The notes under the pieces are model-generated. The model worked only from the letters and a program-made list of their open reading frames with translations, did no database searches and was not told the origin of the DNA. DNA of 64,000 bases from positions 62,001 to 126,000 of the forward strand of contig NZ_LTAZ01000017.1 of assembly GCF_001593955.1 (NCBI RefSeq), in the 5' to 3' direction. The translations under genes were made by a program, and so were the position numbers. This document shows positions 55,201 through 62,505 of the stretch, in pieces (within the stretch, counting starts at the first letter, position 1; the number at the start of each line of letters is the position of its first letter). Source of the DNA: Halalkalicoccus paucihalophilus (lineage in GTDB: Archaea; Halobacteriota; Halobacteria; Halobacteriales; Halalkalicoccaceae).

Positions 55201-55821
55201 CGAGGTGAACTGCGTCCGAGCGGTAACCGATGAGTCGATGACGTTCGCGAGCCGTTCGACACGACGTGTCCAGTGGCCTTCGTCGGCGACGGCCATCGCT
55301 GCTGGGCGAATCTTGATTGCGCCGATCACGCCGCCGTCTGCTGTCTCAATCGCCGGCGAATTGTGGAATGGACGAGCGATCTGGACGGCATCCTGCGAGC
55401 GCTCCTCCTCGTCGACACCGATTCCACGGACGTTTCGGATGATTGGGAGCCGAACGATACGACCGGGAAGTGTGTCGTTAGTGGGCTGTTCCTTCGTACT
55501 GCCATTTCGTGCACTAAGCATAGTGTGTTGTCGAGTATGATGGGTAATGCGTCGGCGCAGGTGTTCGTGGACCGAGAGGTGATTCGGCGTGTGAAACGAG
55601 GCGATGATCGAACCGACGAACATGCAGACTGCAAGCGCGTAGACCGGACTTCGGTAGCCTGGTGGGACGTACATATCCGCGGCAAACCACGTCATTGCGG
55701 CTGTACCACCGCCAGCGTAGATCGCGACTTTCGAGATGCCAGCGATTCGTTGGCCGGTTAATCGATTGGGAAGGACTTTGCGTCTATCCGCTGCGCGTTG
55801 CTGATCAGTTCTGGTGCTCAC
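52243..55821 (-). CDS. VirB4-like secretion ATPase with N-terminal membrane domain
   Basis: A 1192-residue protein. Two membrane spans near residues 28-75 (SKVAIYAGGGTAAMTWFAA and YALAVCMFVGSIIAS) resemble a PrgI/VirB3-like domain fused to the ATPase. Walker A, around residue 733, reads FTKKGGGKTTTATE. Walker B, near 990, is VIFMDEFHYMLRD, followed by LGVATQSFKDFF. The Walker A lacks the usual leading Gly/Ala (Thr instead). A 40-residue Asp/His-rich linker lies near residue 440. It would energise pilus assembly or transfer. It overlaps the VirB6-like gene by 4 bases. Confidence 0.82.
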   Translation of the reverse strand: MSTRTDQQRAADRRKVLPNRLTGQRIAGISKVAIYAGGGTAAMTWFAADMYVPPGYRSPVYALAVCMFVGSIIASFHTPNHLSVHEHLRRRITHHTRQHTMLSARNGSTKEQPTNDTLPGRIVRLPIIRNVRGIGVDEEERSQDAVQIARPFHNSPAIETADGGVIGAIKIRPAAMAVADEGHWTRRVERLANVIDSSVTARTQFTSKMRAVDYGDRMGTYDDREQELLDELAAKHGDIDTAYRKARNGEINREDLGLLVGADLADERQDVIDLYDVTTLKRNYYVTVKIEPEDVVTGDNVEAGGGMVNVPLLGRLWKHKELRDLRQEGDHTQVMVERLENKLETLELDLRTIEDISTRILSSTELSQVFADHYQAANAYANADFGDVVRLSPKPTSSEGTAMYGVDHDHLRDLPNGPLGEFNGTVEPEAPSETSQIGGQGDDGDHHTVPDRSDQFDVASDDNIVDTAKSAANSFAQRIAKINDNPVADVILTKEQLVDHYQTVVGPKDSIYRGNENWITIDNAVYSKTLSIREWPAVPKMGILEPILREHEPGVAVNVATHINPIDQQHAEIELSDTEDQLKDKKEKAEDSRLPMFLQTYRKQHDEAQEMVEANQDSEYDLFETNTHIELRSDDPEALGRTIDHINSMMNDEGAEARQETAHHFEGWQSVAPACDDKLEEPIMMFADGVAREFPWTSRNLHEPNGVEFGINMHTNEPLYLDLWNRKTGFDFGIFTKKGGGKTTTATEILGRLNTVYRDDLMTIIIDPLQEYANLATVHDGERLVVGGDTGINPFHIEATPEEKLATIGRGAPYKHWLEGCMDFVEMYYADEGLDFAEKKGIWRMAIREAAERYGIEDDPQTHSADYRREQGYSGDCPTPLDAIEIIDEMTDNPEEWVRSKPGQEPSDRKVEEREVTAVDIINNDIQPFLPGGEYEHFTKQTDIDLEDSTFFYVDMQQQEASTSIGLTMQVVYDLFYEMVKTIDIPSVIFMDEFHYMLRDSLAQKSLNQKFRHGRHWDLSLGVATQSFKDFFGEDADGNTHLTDNAQVLFENMPTQIFHQEDMSDEWAEEIGLTSDEARFIRNAEPGNRELGYSTALLRVSDKGTYPLKVKMDFEENPREAVVTEFDPSEHGEDFYSYLLEHDDICEWRFAPMTDGEVATETAITATGTNTTGDTVKQNQGPQRIKSATGDD

Positions 55822-57455
55822 GATGAATCAGAGCTATTGCTTCGAAGGCGACGATAGCGCTCACGCCGTCGGGCGTCGATACTGCCGGCATCTCGTTGAC
55901 TGCGAGGAGGCCCCGATCGTCGAGGTGTGGTTGATCGAGAGTGAGACTGCGAGTAGTTCGTCAGTCGTGACTGAGTTGATGAACCGCCATCAGTTGCCGC
56001 CTGGCCACGGCGAGAGCGCGTTGTTGACTTCGCGGCCGTGTCCCGTCGTTGCTGGCGCTTGCTGTTGGATCGACCGCGAGTGAATCGCGAGACGGGATTG
56101 ATGTAGCCGCCACCGCGTTTCAATCGAGAGGTATCCCCGCGTGACGGCAGGACCCGCCGGGCCGTGTTCATGCCTGCCGACAACACTGAGCCCTTCGTGA
56201 TGATCGCGACCAACGATCCTCCAAGGAACGACGTCTGGATCGTCAGCGGCAGGACGACCGCGAGGATGATCACACCGATCGTCACCGCCATGTTCGCGAG
56301 CGAGCCCGCAGCGCCCATGCCGAAGTCAAACCCAACGTGGTAGCCGATCGAGAGTAGGAGTGCTGTCGGCCAGTTCATCACGAGCAGGCCGATGTACTGC
56401 CAGAACAGCACCGAGAACGCTGCTTTCGACGTTCGCGGTCCAAAGTACATCCCGACGAGGATGATCGGGAGGATCGTCGGCATGAGAAATAACACTGCGT
56501 GGCGGATCCCGTGGATCAACGCCAACATCAACCCGACATTCCAACTCGCGAGATAGACTCCGAGACCGACCGCCAGTGGCCCGGCGTTCAGTTTGATGTT
56601 CTCCTCGGAGAAGGGATTATTCGGATCGCCACTGGCGAGGATCTCCTCACCCTGTGGGAGGAACCACATCGTCACGGCATCCGAAACGTGGTGAAGCAAC
56701 GACGCGACGTTCCAACTCAGCATTACTAATGCGCCCGCGCCGAACATTGCCAAGAGAACTGACCAGACGCGTTGGCCGGTCATCGGCGAAAACGGCACGA
56801 CAAAGAGAGTGAAGAAGATGAAGCCGATGATCATGAACTGAAACGCCGGGGGCAAGATCATCTGCAGGTAGACCTCTTCGTAGAGGTCGCTGTACGTATC
56901 GCCAACGGGCTGGCCGAGGATGCCGTGCCACCCATCGTTTTCGGGTGTCGGCGTCCCCAACATGTCGTTGATCACTTCGTCAACGATGTAGACGGTCGCT
57001 CCACGGAGCTGATCACGGAGCCACTCGGCGAGATCCTTGGCGTTTTCTTCGGGCGAAAGACTTGGCCCGATGCTACCCGTTCCTCCACCGCCACCAATTT
57101 GGGGTGTGCCACTGCCGTTCTCGGCGCTAGTTCCGTTGGTAGTATTGGTCGCGTTGTCCTCGGAGTCGTTGTTGATGGCCTCGAGGTCGACGTCACCTTC
57201 GTCGACGTCGATCGGGAGCTCTTCCAGATCCTCTGCTGTTACATTCGACTCGTCGTCATCCCCGTTTGAGGTGGTACTGTCACTCTCGTTGTCGTCGGTT
57301 AGATCACTTGCGTCGGTCTGAAGAACGATTCCGTCAGTATCGAGCGTAGCAGTCGTCTCTGAAGCAGCAGCGACAGGGCCAGCTATCGAAGTCATGGCAA
57401 GGCCCATGACGAGGACGATCACGACCAGCCGACGCGGGTTCAGTGGTATATTCAT
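55818..57455 (-). CDS. VirB6/TrbL-like polytopic membrane protein
   Basis: A 545-residue protein. A Sec signal peptide (RRLVVIVLVMGLAMTSIAGPVAAA) precedes a 120-residue Asp/Asn/Thr-rich linker and a domain with about seven membrane spans, including LPPAFQFMIIGFIFFTLFVV, VWSVLLAMFGAGALVMLSW and AVLFLMPTILPIILVGMYF. It ends in a basic Arg/Ser-rich cytoplasmic tail. The layout matches VirB6/TrbL-type channel proteins. ATG 57455 is chosen because the frame above it (to 57533) overlaps the VirB2-like gene and adds no signal sequence. Confidence 0.75.
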   Translation of the reverse strand: MNIPLNPRRLVVIVLVMGLAMTSIAGPVAAASETTATLDTDGIVLQTDASDLTDDNESDSTTSNGDDDESNVTAEDLEELPIDVDEGDVDLEAINNDSEDNATNTTNGTSAENGSGTPQIGGGGGTGSIGPSLSPEENAKDLAEWLRDQLRGATVYIVDEVINDMLGTPTPENDGWHGILGQPVGDTYSDLYEEVYLQMILPPAFQFMIIGFIFFTLFVVPFSPMTGQRVWSVLLAMFGAGALVMLSWNVASLLHHVSDAVTMWFLPQGEEILASGDPNNPFSEENIKLNAGPLAVGLGVYLASWNVGLMLALIHGIRHAVLFLMPTILPIILVGMYFGPRTSKAAFSVLFWQYIGLLVMNWPTALLLSIGYHVGFDFGMGAAGSLANMAVTIGVIILAVVLPLTIQTSFLGGSLVAIITKGSVLSAGMNTARRVLPSRGDTSRLKRGGGYINPVSRFTRGRSNSKRQQRRDTAAKSTTRSRRGQAATDGGSSTQSRLTNYSQSHSRSTTPRRSGPPRSQRDAGSIDARRRERYRRLRSNSSDSS

Positions 57456-57501
57456 GGACGATCGGTCCGGGTAGCGAATCGCGAGGTTCGATAGACTGTG
57501 G

Positions 57502-57960
57502 TTAGTTGAGGACAGTTGAGCAGCTCTGACCACCGGCGCCGGCGATTTCGAAAGTCATTCCGAAGAACTGGGTGCCGACGACGAAGGCGATCGCTGCCCC
57601 GAACGACAGCAGGATCATCCCCAGCCCGATCGCGCTTTGACCGGCAAAGATGGGCGTGAGCGCCCACATAGCGACGCCGATCAGGAAGGCGAGAAACAAC
57701 AGCATCGTGCCGTAGTTGATTAGCATCGTCTCGATCGAGATCAACAACTGTCCGGCGGGATCATCGCAGAACTCCTGGGCTGCAGCAGGTGTGCTCGCGA
57801 TAACTAACAGGAGTCCAATGGCGGTTCCTGCCGCAAGGTACGCTGTTGGAACCCGTGTCGGACCCTGTAGCAGGTCCATCACGCGTGTGGTAAGTGGTTC
57901 TAGCAGTCTGTGATCGTCTGTCGGCTCGTCTTCGGAAAGGGTGTCGTCTGTCGATGACAT
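57502..57960 (-). CDS. VirB2/TrbC-like small membrane protein, candidate pilin
   Basis: A 152-residue protein. A 40-residue polar N-terminus precedes a hydrophobic segment ending ASTPAAAQEF, which looks like a signal with a cleavage site. Two further spans follow: INYGTMLLFLAFLIGVAMWAL and GLGMILLSFGAAIAFVVGT. Cys residues near both ends of the mature part (EFCDDP and QSCSTV) could pair. Signal plus two helices is the VirB2 pilin layout, and its place as first gene of the operon fits. Similarity is structural only. Confidence 0.65.
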   Translation of the reverse strand: MSSTDDTLSEDEPTDDHRLLEPLTTRVMDLLQGPTRVPTAYLAAGTAIGLLLVIASTPAAAQEFCDDPAGQLLISIETMLINYGTMLLFLAFLIGVAMWALTPIFAGQSAIGLGMILLSFGAAIAFVVGTQFFGMTFEIAGAGGQSCSTVLN

Positions 57961-58162
57961 GGAATTTCGAAGTCAGTGTGGTTCGTGTGGAATACTCTGG
58001 TTAGGGTTCGCTATTCGCCCTCCTTCGCTATTGTATCAGTATTAGTTTTCTATAAGTCTAGTACAATAGTCAGCAGTGATAAATCTTTGCTAAGACTAAT
58101 AGGGCCGCGAACGAATGGCTCTGCAGAGCTCTGGTATCGAATCCATACTCACTCTTGATACA

Positions 58163-58393
58163 ATGAAATCCAAATATCAACCACACTCCGACGACGAACC
58201 TAAGATTCTCCTCCCGGATGGCGGCCAAGCGGACGCTTCCGATGAGGACGAAATGAAATCCATTCTGATCGAAGTTCCACTCGAACAGTACGAAGAACTC
58301 TCGGAAACGAAAGAGACGAACGGGTTTACGTGGCGCGGGATGTTGCTGCACGCCCAGCGCTGTCTTCGGCGGGAACAGGAAACGGAGCGATAG
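58163..58393 (+). CDS. Small acidic protein of unknown function
   Basis: A 76-residue protein diverging from the secretion operon. The C-terminal half, KSILIEVPLEQYEELSETKETNGFTWRGMLLHAQRCL, has the strand-helix-helix look of a ribbon-helix-helix protein, so a small regulator is possible. No family is identified. ATG 58163 is preferred over the frame start at 58115. Confidence 0.55.
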   Translation: MKSKYQPHSDDEPKILLPDGGQADASDEDEMKSILIEVPLEQYEELSETKETNGFTWRGMLLHAQRCLRREQETER

Positions 58394-58480
58394 CTCGCGC
58401 TTGAGTCGTCTTGCAGCCACGTTTCTCGCTCTATCTCATACAAAGATTAATATTAGAGTATTATTAGAACTAGAACAGCA

Positions 58481-58723
58481 ATGGGATTTCTGAGTTCAAC
58501 GAATGCCGGTGCCGCGAAAGTCATCGGGCTTGGAACAGTCGTCCTCGCGATCTTTGTCGTCGGCCAGTGGGGGATCCTTGCAGCCCTCTTTCTGGCTACT
58601 GCTGGTGGGGTTCTGTTTCTGGGCGCGGGTGATGAACTGCCTCGATTCAGTATTCGCAATTTCGGCTTGTTCGTGTTCTACTGGCTGTTTCTCCTCTTAG
58701 GAATTGGTGTTGGGATCGACTAA
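58481..58723 (+). CDS. Small membrane protein of unknown function
   Basis: An 80-residue protein with three hydrophobic segments: VIGLGTVVLAIFVVGQWG, LAALFLATAGGVLFLGAG and LFVFYWLFLLLGIGVGI. It is part of the island and could be an accessory membrane subunit. No family is recognised. Confidence 0.6.
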   Translation: MGFLSSTNAGAAKVIGLGTVVLAIFVVGQWGILAALFLATAGGVLFLGAGDELPRFSIRNFGLFVFYWLFLLLGIGVGID

Positions 58724-58771
58724 CGTAGCGAACAGGACTCGATAGTAGACGATTCACAGACTCGATATACA

Positions 58772-59395
58772 ATGATCTCACGACGGCAATTCGCGAAATT
58801 TCTCGGGAGTATCGGGACGCTGGTCTCCCTCTCCGGGTGTATCGGAACCCGCTGGTGGGAAGACGATAATGACGAGGGACGTCCCACCGGTCGTACCGAT
58901 ACCGAATCAGAGAAGAACACGTCTTCTGAGGGACCTGCTGATACTAGCAACGCTAGCGAACACGACACTGATGACAAGCGAAAGAACGCGAGTGAGACGA
59001 CCAGTGAGGATAACACGGAACGCCAGCAGTATCCCGACGAGAATGCTACCCAGATCAATCGTAACGAGTACAACGAGACCTACGGGGAGTACGAGACCAC
59101 TGCTCGCGATCCGAGTGCCGTCGAGATAACGGCCGATGCACAGCAGCCGACCGATGGCTCGTTGCTCGTCTCTGGTACAGTGGTGAACGTCAGCGACCGA
59201 GCAGTCGACGTCGTCGATATCGAGCTGGTCTTCTACGGAACGAACGACGCGTATCTCAGTGCCACACTCGTGACCGTCCGTGATCTCGAGTCGGGTGAGA
59301 GTCGCGAGTTCGAGACGCGACCAACCACTGGAACGATAGAGGGGAATATCGAACGAATCGAAGCGAATCGAACGGTCTACGACGTTACTGACTGA
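58772..59395 (+). CDS. Tat lipoprotein with FxLYD-type domain
   Basis: A 207-residue protein. ISRRQFAKFLGSIGTLVSLSGC is a twin-arginine signal ending in a lipobox Cys. An 80-residue Asp/Glu/Thr-rich linker follows. The C-terminal domain, DGSLLVSGTVVNVSDRAVDVVDIELVFYG...VRDLESGESREFE, is the FxLYD-like beta-sandwich found in haloarchaeal surface lipoproteins. It overlaps the convergent beta-helix gene by 11 bases. Confidence 0.8.
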   Translation: MISRRQFAKFLGSIGTLVSLSGCIGTRWWEDDNDEGRPTGRTDTESEKNTSSEGPADTSNASEHDTDDKRKNASETTSEDNTERQQYPDENATQINRNEYNETYGEYETTARDPSAVEITADAQQPTDGSLLVSGTVVNVSDRAVDVVDIELVFYGTNDAYLSATLVTVRDLESGESREFETRPTTGTIEGNIERIEANRTVYDVTD

Positions 59396-60632
59396 ACGGG
59401 ACGTCCCACTGATTCTGCTTGGTAAAGATGTTGTGCCAGCCGAACTCGTTCATGCGCTGGCGACCTGGAAACGATGATTGTTCGATCCCGGTCTCTGGAT
59501 CAGGATGGGCACACCGGTTGCCCTCAAGGTAGATCCCATCGGCGGGAGCACCCCGGATCAGGACATGTGGCGTGAAGCCACCACGGTTATGATTGATGTA
59601 CGGCTCAGGCTCGTACGGTCCAGCGTTCGCACCGTTGTGGTGGCGCTGGTCAACCACTCGCGTCGGCCGGATGATCGAGTTGCGGACAAGCATCGTTCCT
59701 CCCGCCCGCCATTGCCACCGCAGCGCGGATTCATCGTTCGCGCCACTCTCGTTCTCGCCGATCCTGTGCATATCGATCGGGTGGCTCGATGCGTGGGGAC
59801 CGAAATCACACTCGATCGCGAGATAGCCTGCATCCGCGGTGCCGTACCCACAGATCGCATGGCGATACGCGTCAAACGCACACCGATAGATCGTCGGTGT
59901 CCCGCGATTGACGTCAATCGGATACCCAGCGGAGGTCATCATGCAGTTGTGCAGCGCGGAATAGAGAATCGACGGTGAGGCCGGTGACTCCCGACTGCCG
60001 ACCATGATCCCAGTTGAAAAGCCCCAGAGTTCGCAGTTATCGAACTGACTACTGTCGGCTTGCATCGACACACCACGGGCATACCAGTCACTACGCCACC
60101 GTTCGCGTTCGGGGCGTGTCTCACCTGGTGCGAATGGAATATATCCGGGAATGACCGGTGAGGCAGTGTAGTTCCAGTGGGGACCGCGGATCGTCACGCC
60201 GGTGAGGCGACCGCCTTCCTCGAGTGTGAAGAGGGCGTTGCTCATCGCCGGTGAGCCACGACCTCGATCCGACGTTGCGAGGAGCGCACCCGAGCCGTCG
60301 TCCGAACGGCCCGACGCCACCGTTACATGGCGAAGTGTGAGGTTCCGGTCGCTTAGATCAATGCTCGCATCGCTCGGGATCCAGATAACGCGTCCCCCAC
60401 CGCGAGTGATTTCCGCTTCGAGAGCGGCGGCTGACTCAACAACGACGTCAGCGTCCTCACGACGGACGTCTTGAAACGTGGGGCCGCCACTGAGGCCAGT
60501 TGTCGAACCGCTTAGACCGAGCAATTGGAGACAGCCAGCGCTGCCAGCGAGTGTTCCACCGGCTGCTGTCGCTGCCATCTGTTTGAGTAACTGGCGCCGA
60601 TCCAGTAATGAGGAAGACGCCTCGCTGTTCAT
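59385..60632 (-). CDS. Tat-exported right-handed beta-helix lipoprotein
   Basis: A 415-residue protein. DRRQLLKQMAATAAGG is a twin-arginine signal and AGSAGC a lipobox. The mature part shows repeated strand-turn units (NLTLRHVTVAS, GGRLTGVTIRG, SSQFDNCELWGFSTGI, TPTIYRCAFDA, GTMLVRNSIIR), the pectate-lyase-like parallel beta-helix layout. Such folds bind or cut polysaccharide, or serve as adhesins. It is the last gene of the secretion island, so a cell-contact role is possible but unproven. Confidence 0.8.
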   Translation of the reverse strand: MNSEASSSLLDRRQLLKQMAATAAGGTLAGSAGCLQLLGLSGSTTGLSGGPTFQDVRREDADVVVESAAALEAEITRGGGRVIWIPSDASIDLSDRNLTLRHVTVASGRSDDGSGALLATSDRGRGSPAMSNALFTLEEGGRLTGVTIRGPHWNYTASPVIPGYIPFAPGETRPERERWRSDWYARGVSMQADSSQFDNCELWGFSTGIMVGSRESPASPSILYSALHNCMMTSAGYPIDVNRGTPTIYRCAFDAYRHAICGYGTADAGYLAIECDFGPHASSHPIDMHRIGENESGANDESALRWQWRAGGTMLVRNSIIRPTRVVDQRHHNGANAGPYEPEPYINHNRGGFTPHVLIRGAPADGIYLEGNRCAHPDPETGIEQSSFPGRQRMNEFGWHNIFTKQNQWDVPFSQ

Positions 60633-60724
60633 ATTATATCAATATAATATTATACTAATAGCATATGTGCTCTGCGATTGGGTCCAAGTAAGACATGGAT
60701 AGTGACAGTAGTGTACTACTTCTG

Positions 60725-60769
60725 ACCTTGTGCAACAAGCACCTCTAAGACACGATTGTTGCACAAGGT
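60725..60769. repeat. 14-bp perfect inverted repeat before the VapBC pair
   Basis: ACCTTGTGCAACAA (60725-60738) and TTGTTGCACAAGGT (60756-60769) are exact reverse complements with a 17-base loop. It lies 78 bases before the antitoxin ATG and at the edge of the secretion island. It could be an autoregulatory operator, a bidirectional terminator, or the ends of a small insertion; the sequence alone does not decide. Confidence 0.6.
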
Positions 60770-60846
60770 ATGCGATAGTCGGTTTATCGGAAAGAGCAGT
60801 TACGAACGGCACAACAATCTTGTATACAGGGCAGTATACAAAACAC

Positions 60847-61059
60847 ATGAGCAAGAGTATTCGCGTCAAAAACGATACCCACGCAGCCCTGTCTGCACTG
60901 AAAGGGGACGATGAGACATTCGACGAGTTGCTGTCGCGTCTCATTGAGGAACGTCGTGAATCAGTGCAGGACGGGGCTGGACTCTGGAAAGGAACTGATG
61001 CGGCTGAGAGCGCCCGCAAAGCACGTCGAGAGATGAAGGAAACCGTCGGCACTCGATGA
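60847..61059 (+). CDS. vapB: VapB-type antitoxin (DUF217/UPF0330 family)
   Basis: A 70-residue protein, MSKSIRVKNDTHAALSALK then DDETFDELLSRLIEERRE, the archaeal VapB pattern of short strand and helices for DNA binding, with a charged C-terminal toxin-binding tail. It overlaps the PIN gene by 4 bases. The frame extends upstream to 60730, but ATG 60847 gives the family N-terminus. Confidence 0.88.
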   Translation: MSKSIRVKNDTHAALSALKGDDETFDELLSRLIEERRESVQDGAGLWKGTDAAESARKARREMKETVGTR

Positions 61060-61448
61060 CACTCTACGATAGTAGCGTTCTTATCGAGTATCTCAACGGC
61101 ACCACAGCTGCGGTCGACTACGTCCAAGACCATCTCGATGAACGTGCGATTGCACCACCGTTAGTGCTCTTTGAGATCTACCAAGGAGAGGTATTCAAAT
61201 CAGGAGCAGCGGATTTCGATGCGGTTGACGAGGCACTTGAGTGGCTGACCATTATCGATGAGACAGCTGCCAGTGCACGATGTGCGGCTGAACTCCAGGT
61301 TGAACTGCAGCAAACCGGGGCGACGCTTGCTGCTCGCGATGCGTTCATCGCAGGGAGTGCGCGAGCGTATGGTGAACGACTCGTCGTCGGCGATGCTGAT
61401 TTCGACGTGGAGGGAATTACTGACCTACTTGCTGTCGATTTTGTGTGA
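61056..61448 (+). CDS. vapC: VapC PIN-domain toxin
   Basis: A 130-residue PIN ribonuclease. The four acidic sites are the Asp in LYDSSVLIEYL, the Glu in VLFEIYQGE, the Asp in LAARDAFIAGSA and the Asp in VVGDADFDVEG. It forms a canonical pair with the antitoxin gene upstream, unlike the pair at 43.9 kb. Confidence 0.9.
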   Translation: MTLYDSSVLIEYLNGTTAAVDYVQDHLDERAIAPPLVLFEIYQGEVFKSGAADFDAVDEALEWLTIIDETAASARCAAELQVELQQTGATLAARDAFIAGSARAYGERLVVGDADFDVEGITDLLAVDFV

Positions 61449-61495
61449 TCTATACTACATCGTCGGCATAGTCCTCACACAGGTGTTTCTGATTT

Positions 61496-61738
61496 CGGAG
61501 CTCTCCTTCAGCACGTACACCATTGTGGTCGGGTGCCACTCGTCGTTGCCGAGGTAGAGTTTCCGGTCAGTCGTGTAGTAGTCCTGATCTCGCGTCAGTA
61601 GGCGTTTCGCCTGGACTCTTTCGCAGGTCTGCATCTGCTTTGGAACGGCATAGTTCAGACTACATTCGGCAACTGTTTTGAGAACGTGCTGGCTGTCGAA
61701 CTCGCGGTCCATCACCATCTCACCGGCGTGAACAAATC
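61496..61738 (-). pseudogene. Internal fragment of the IS4-type transposase
   Basis: The minus strand encodes VMDREFDSQHVLKTVAE, YAVPKQMQTCERVQAKRLL and RKLYLGNDEWHPTTMVYVLKE. These match the region around the second catalytic Asp of the transposase at 28-1703 (LMDREFDSQHVLEM, KRMQTSEKAQAKRLL, KLHLGKNEWHETTLIYRQKE). Both ends of the transposase are missing. The fragment sits between the VapBC pair and bioD; no other gene is seen in 61449-61830. Confidence 0.85.
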
Positions 61739-61830
61739 GGCTATGAGTGTTCACACAGCGATGAGAACAGTCACAGTAACGGGTACACTCCGTTCGAAAC
61801 CGCAGTGCGGACCTGCTGGTATCGGGATCG

Positions 61831-62505
61831 CTACCGCTCGACTGCCAGCCCCAGCACCGACCGTGGCAGGTGGTCCCGGACGGCGTCCACGGCGTCCGCG
61901 GGTTCGTCAAGTGAGACCAAGGGAACGGTGTGAACCGGCACGCCCACCATCCGCTCGATAACGTCGGGGTTGGTCCGCTCCGCGACGGTTGCCTCTTCGT
62001 ACTTGTTTACCACGACGGCCCGGACCAGCACGTCGCGGCGTTCGAGTGCCTCGACGGTAAGCGCCGTGTGATTGAGCGTACCAAGTCCCGAGCGGGCGAC
62101 GACGACTGCAGGCAGATCGAGGTCGGCCACCAGGTCAACGACTTCCTTGCCCTCGGTGAGTGGTACCCTGAGTCCGCCGATGCCTTCGACGACGCCGACG
62201 TCGGCGGTCGCGAGTTCGCGCTCACAGCCAGCGCGGATCTCCGCGTAGGAGATCGAGACGCCCTCCTGCTCTGCGGCGACTGCCGGCGCCAGGGCGGGTT
62301 CGAGCCGTTCGAGACAGACCGCGGCCCGCTCGTCGCCGCAGGCCTCGGCAATGAAGCCGGCGTCGTCGTCGGGCGGATAGCCCGTCTGCGCAGGCTTGAT
62401 CCCGCAGGCGTCGAGACCCTCCCCGCGGAGCCACCCGACGAGGCCGGCCGTAACGACCGTCTTGCCGACGCCTGTGTCCGTCCCGACGACAGTAAACGAC
62501 CTCAT
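61831..62505 (-). CDS. bioD: Dethiobiotin synthetase
   Basis: A 224-residue ATP-dependent enzyme closing the ureido ring of dethiobiotin. TVVGTDTGVGKTVVTAGLV is the P-loop signature of BioD, CGIKPAQTGY holds the substrate lysine, and VVEGIGGLRVPLTEG is the family glycine-rich loop. It overlaps bioF by 4 bases, forming a biotin operon. Confidence 0.92.
   Translation of the reverse strand: MRSFTVVGTDTGVGKTVVTAGLVGWLRGEGLDACGIKPAQTGYPPDDDAGFIAEACGDERAAVCLERLEPALAPAVAAEQEGVSISYAEIRAGCERELATADVGVVEGIGGLRVPLTEGKEVVDLVADLDLPAVVVARSGLGTLNHTALTVEALERRDVLVRAVVVNKYEEATVAERTNPDVIERMVGVPVHTVPLVSLDEPADAVDAVRDHLPRSVLGLAVER

Larger units (their letters stand above)
47298..60632. mobile_element. Type IV secretion/conjugation-like island
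   Basis: A block of genes with VirB2-, VirB6-, VirB4- and VirD4-like products, a DNA-binding protein and surface lipoproteins lies between metabolic genes. Limits are those of the first and last associated genes. No integrase, relaxase, replication initiator or attachment repeats were found, so it may be a remnant, an island acting as a secretion system, or part of an element whose other genes are elsewhere. Confidence 0.6.
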
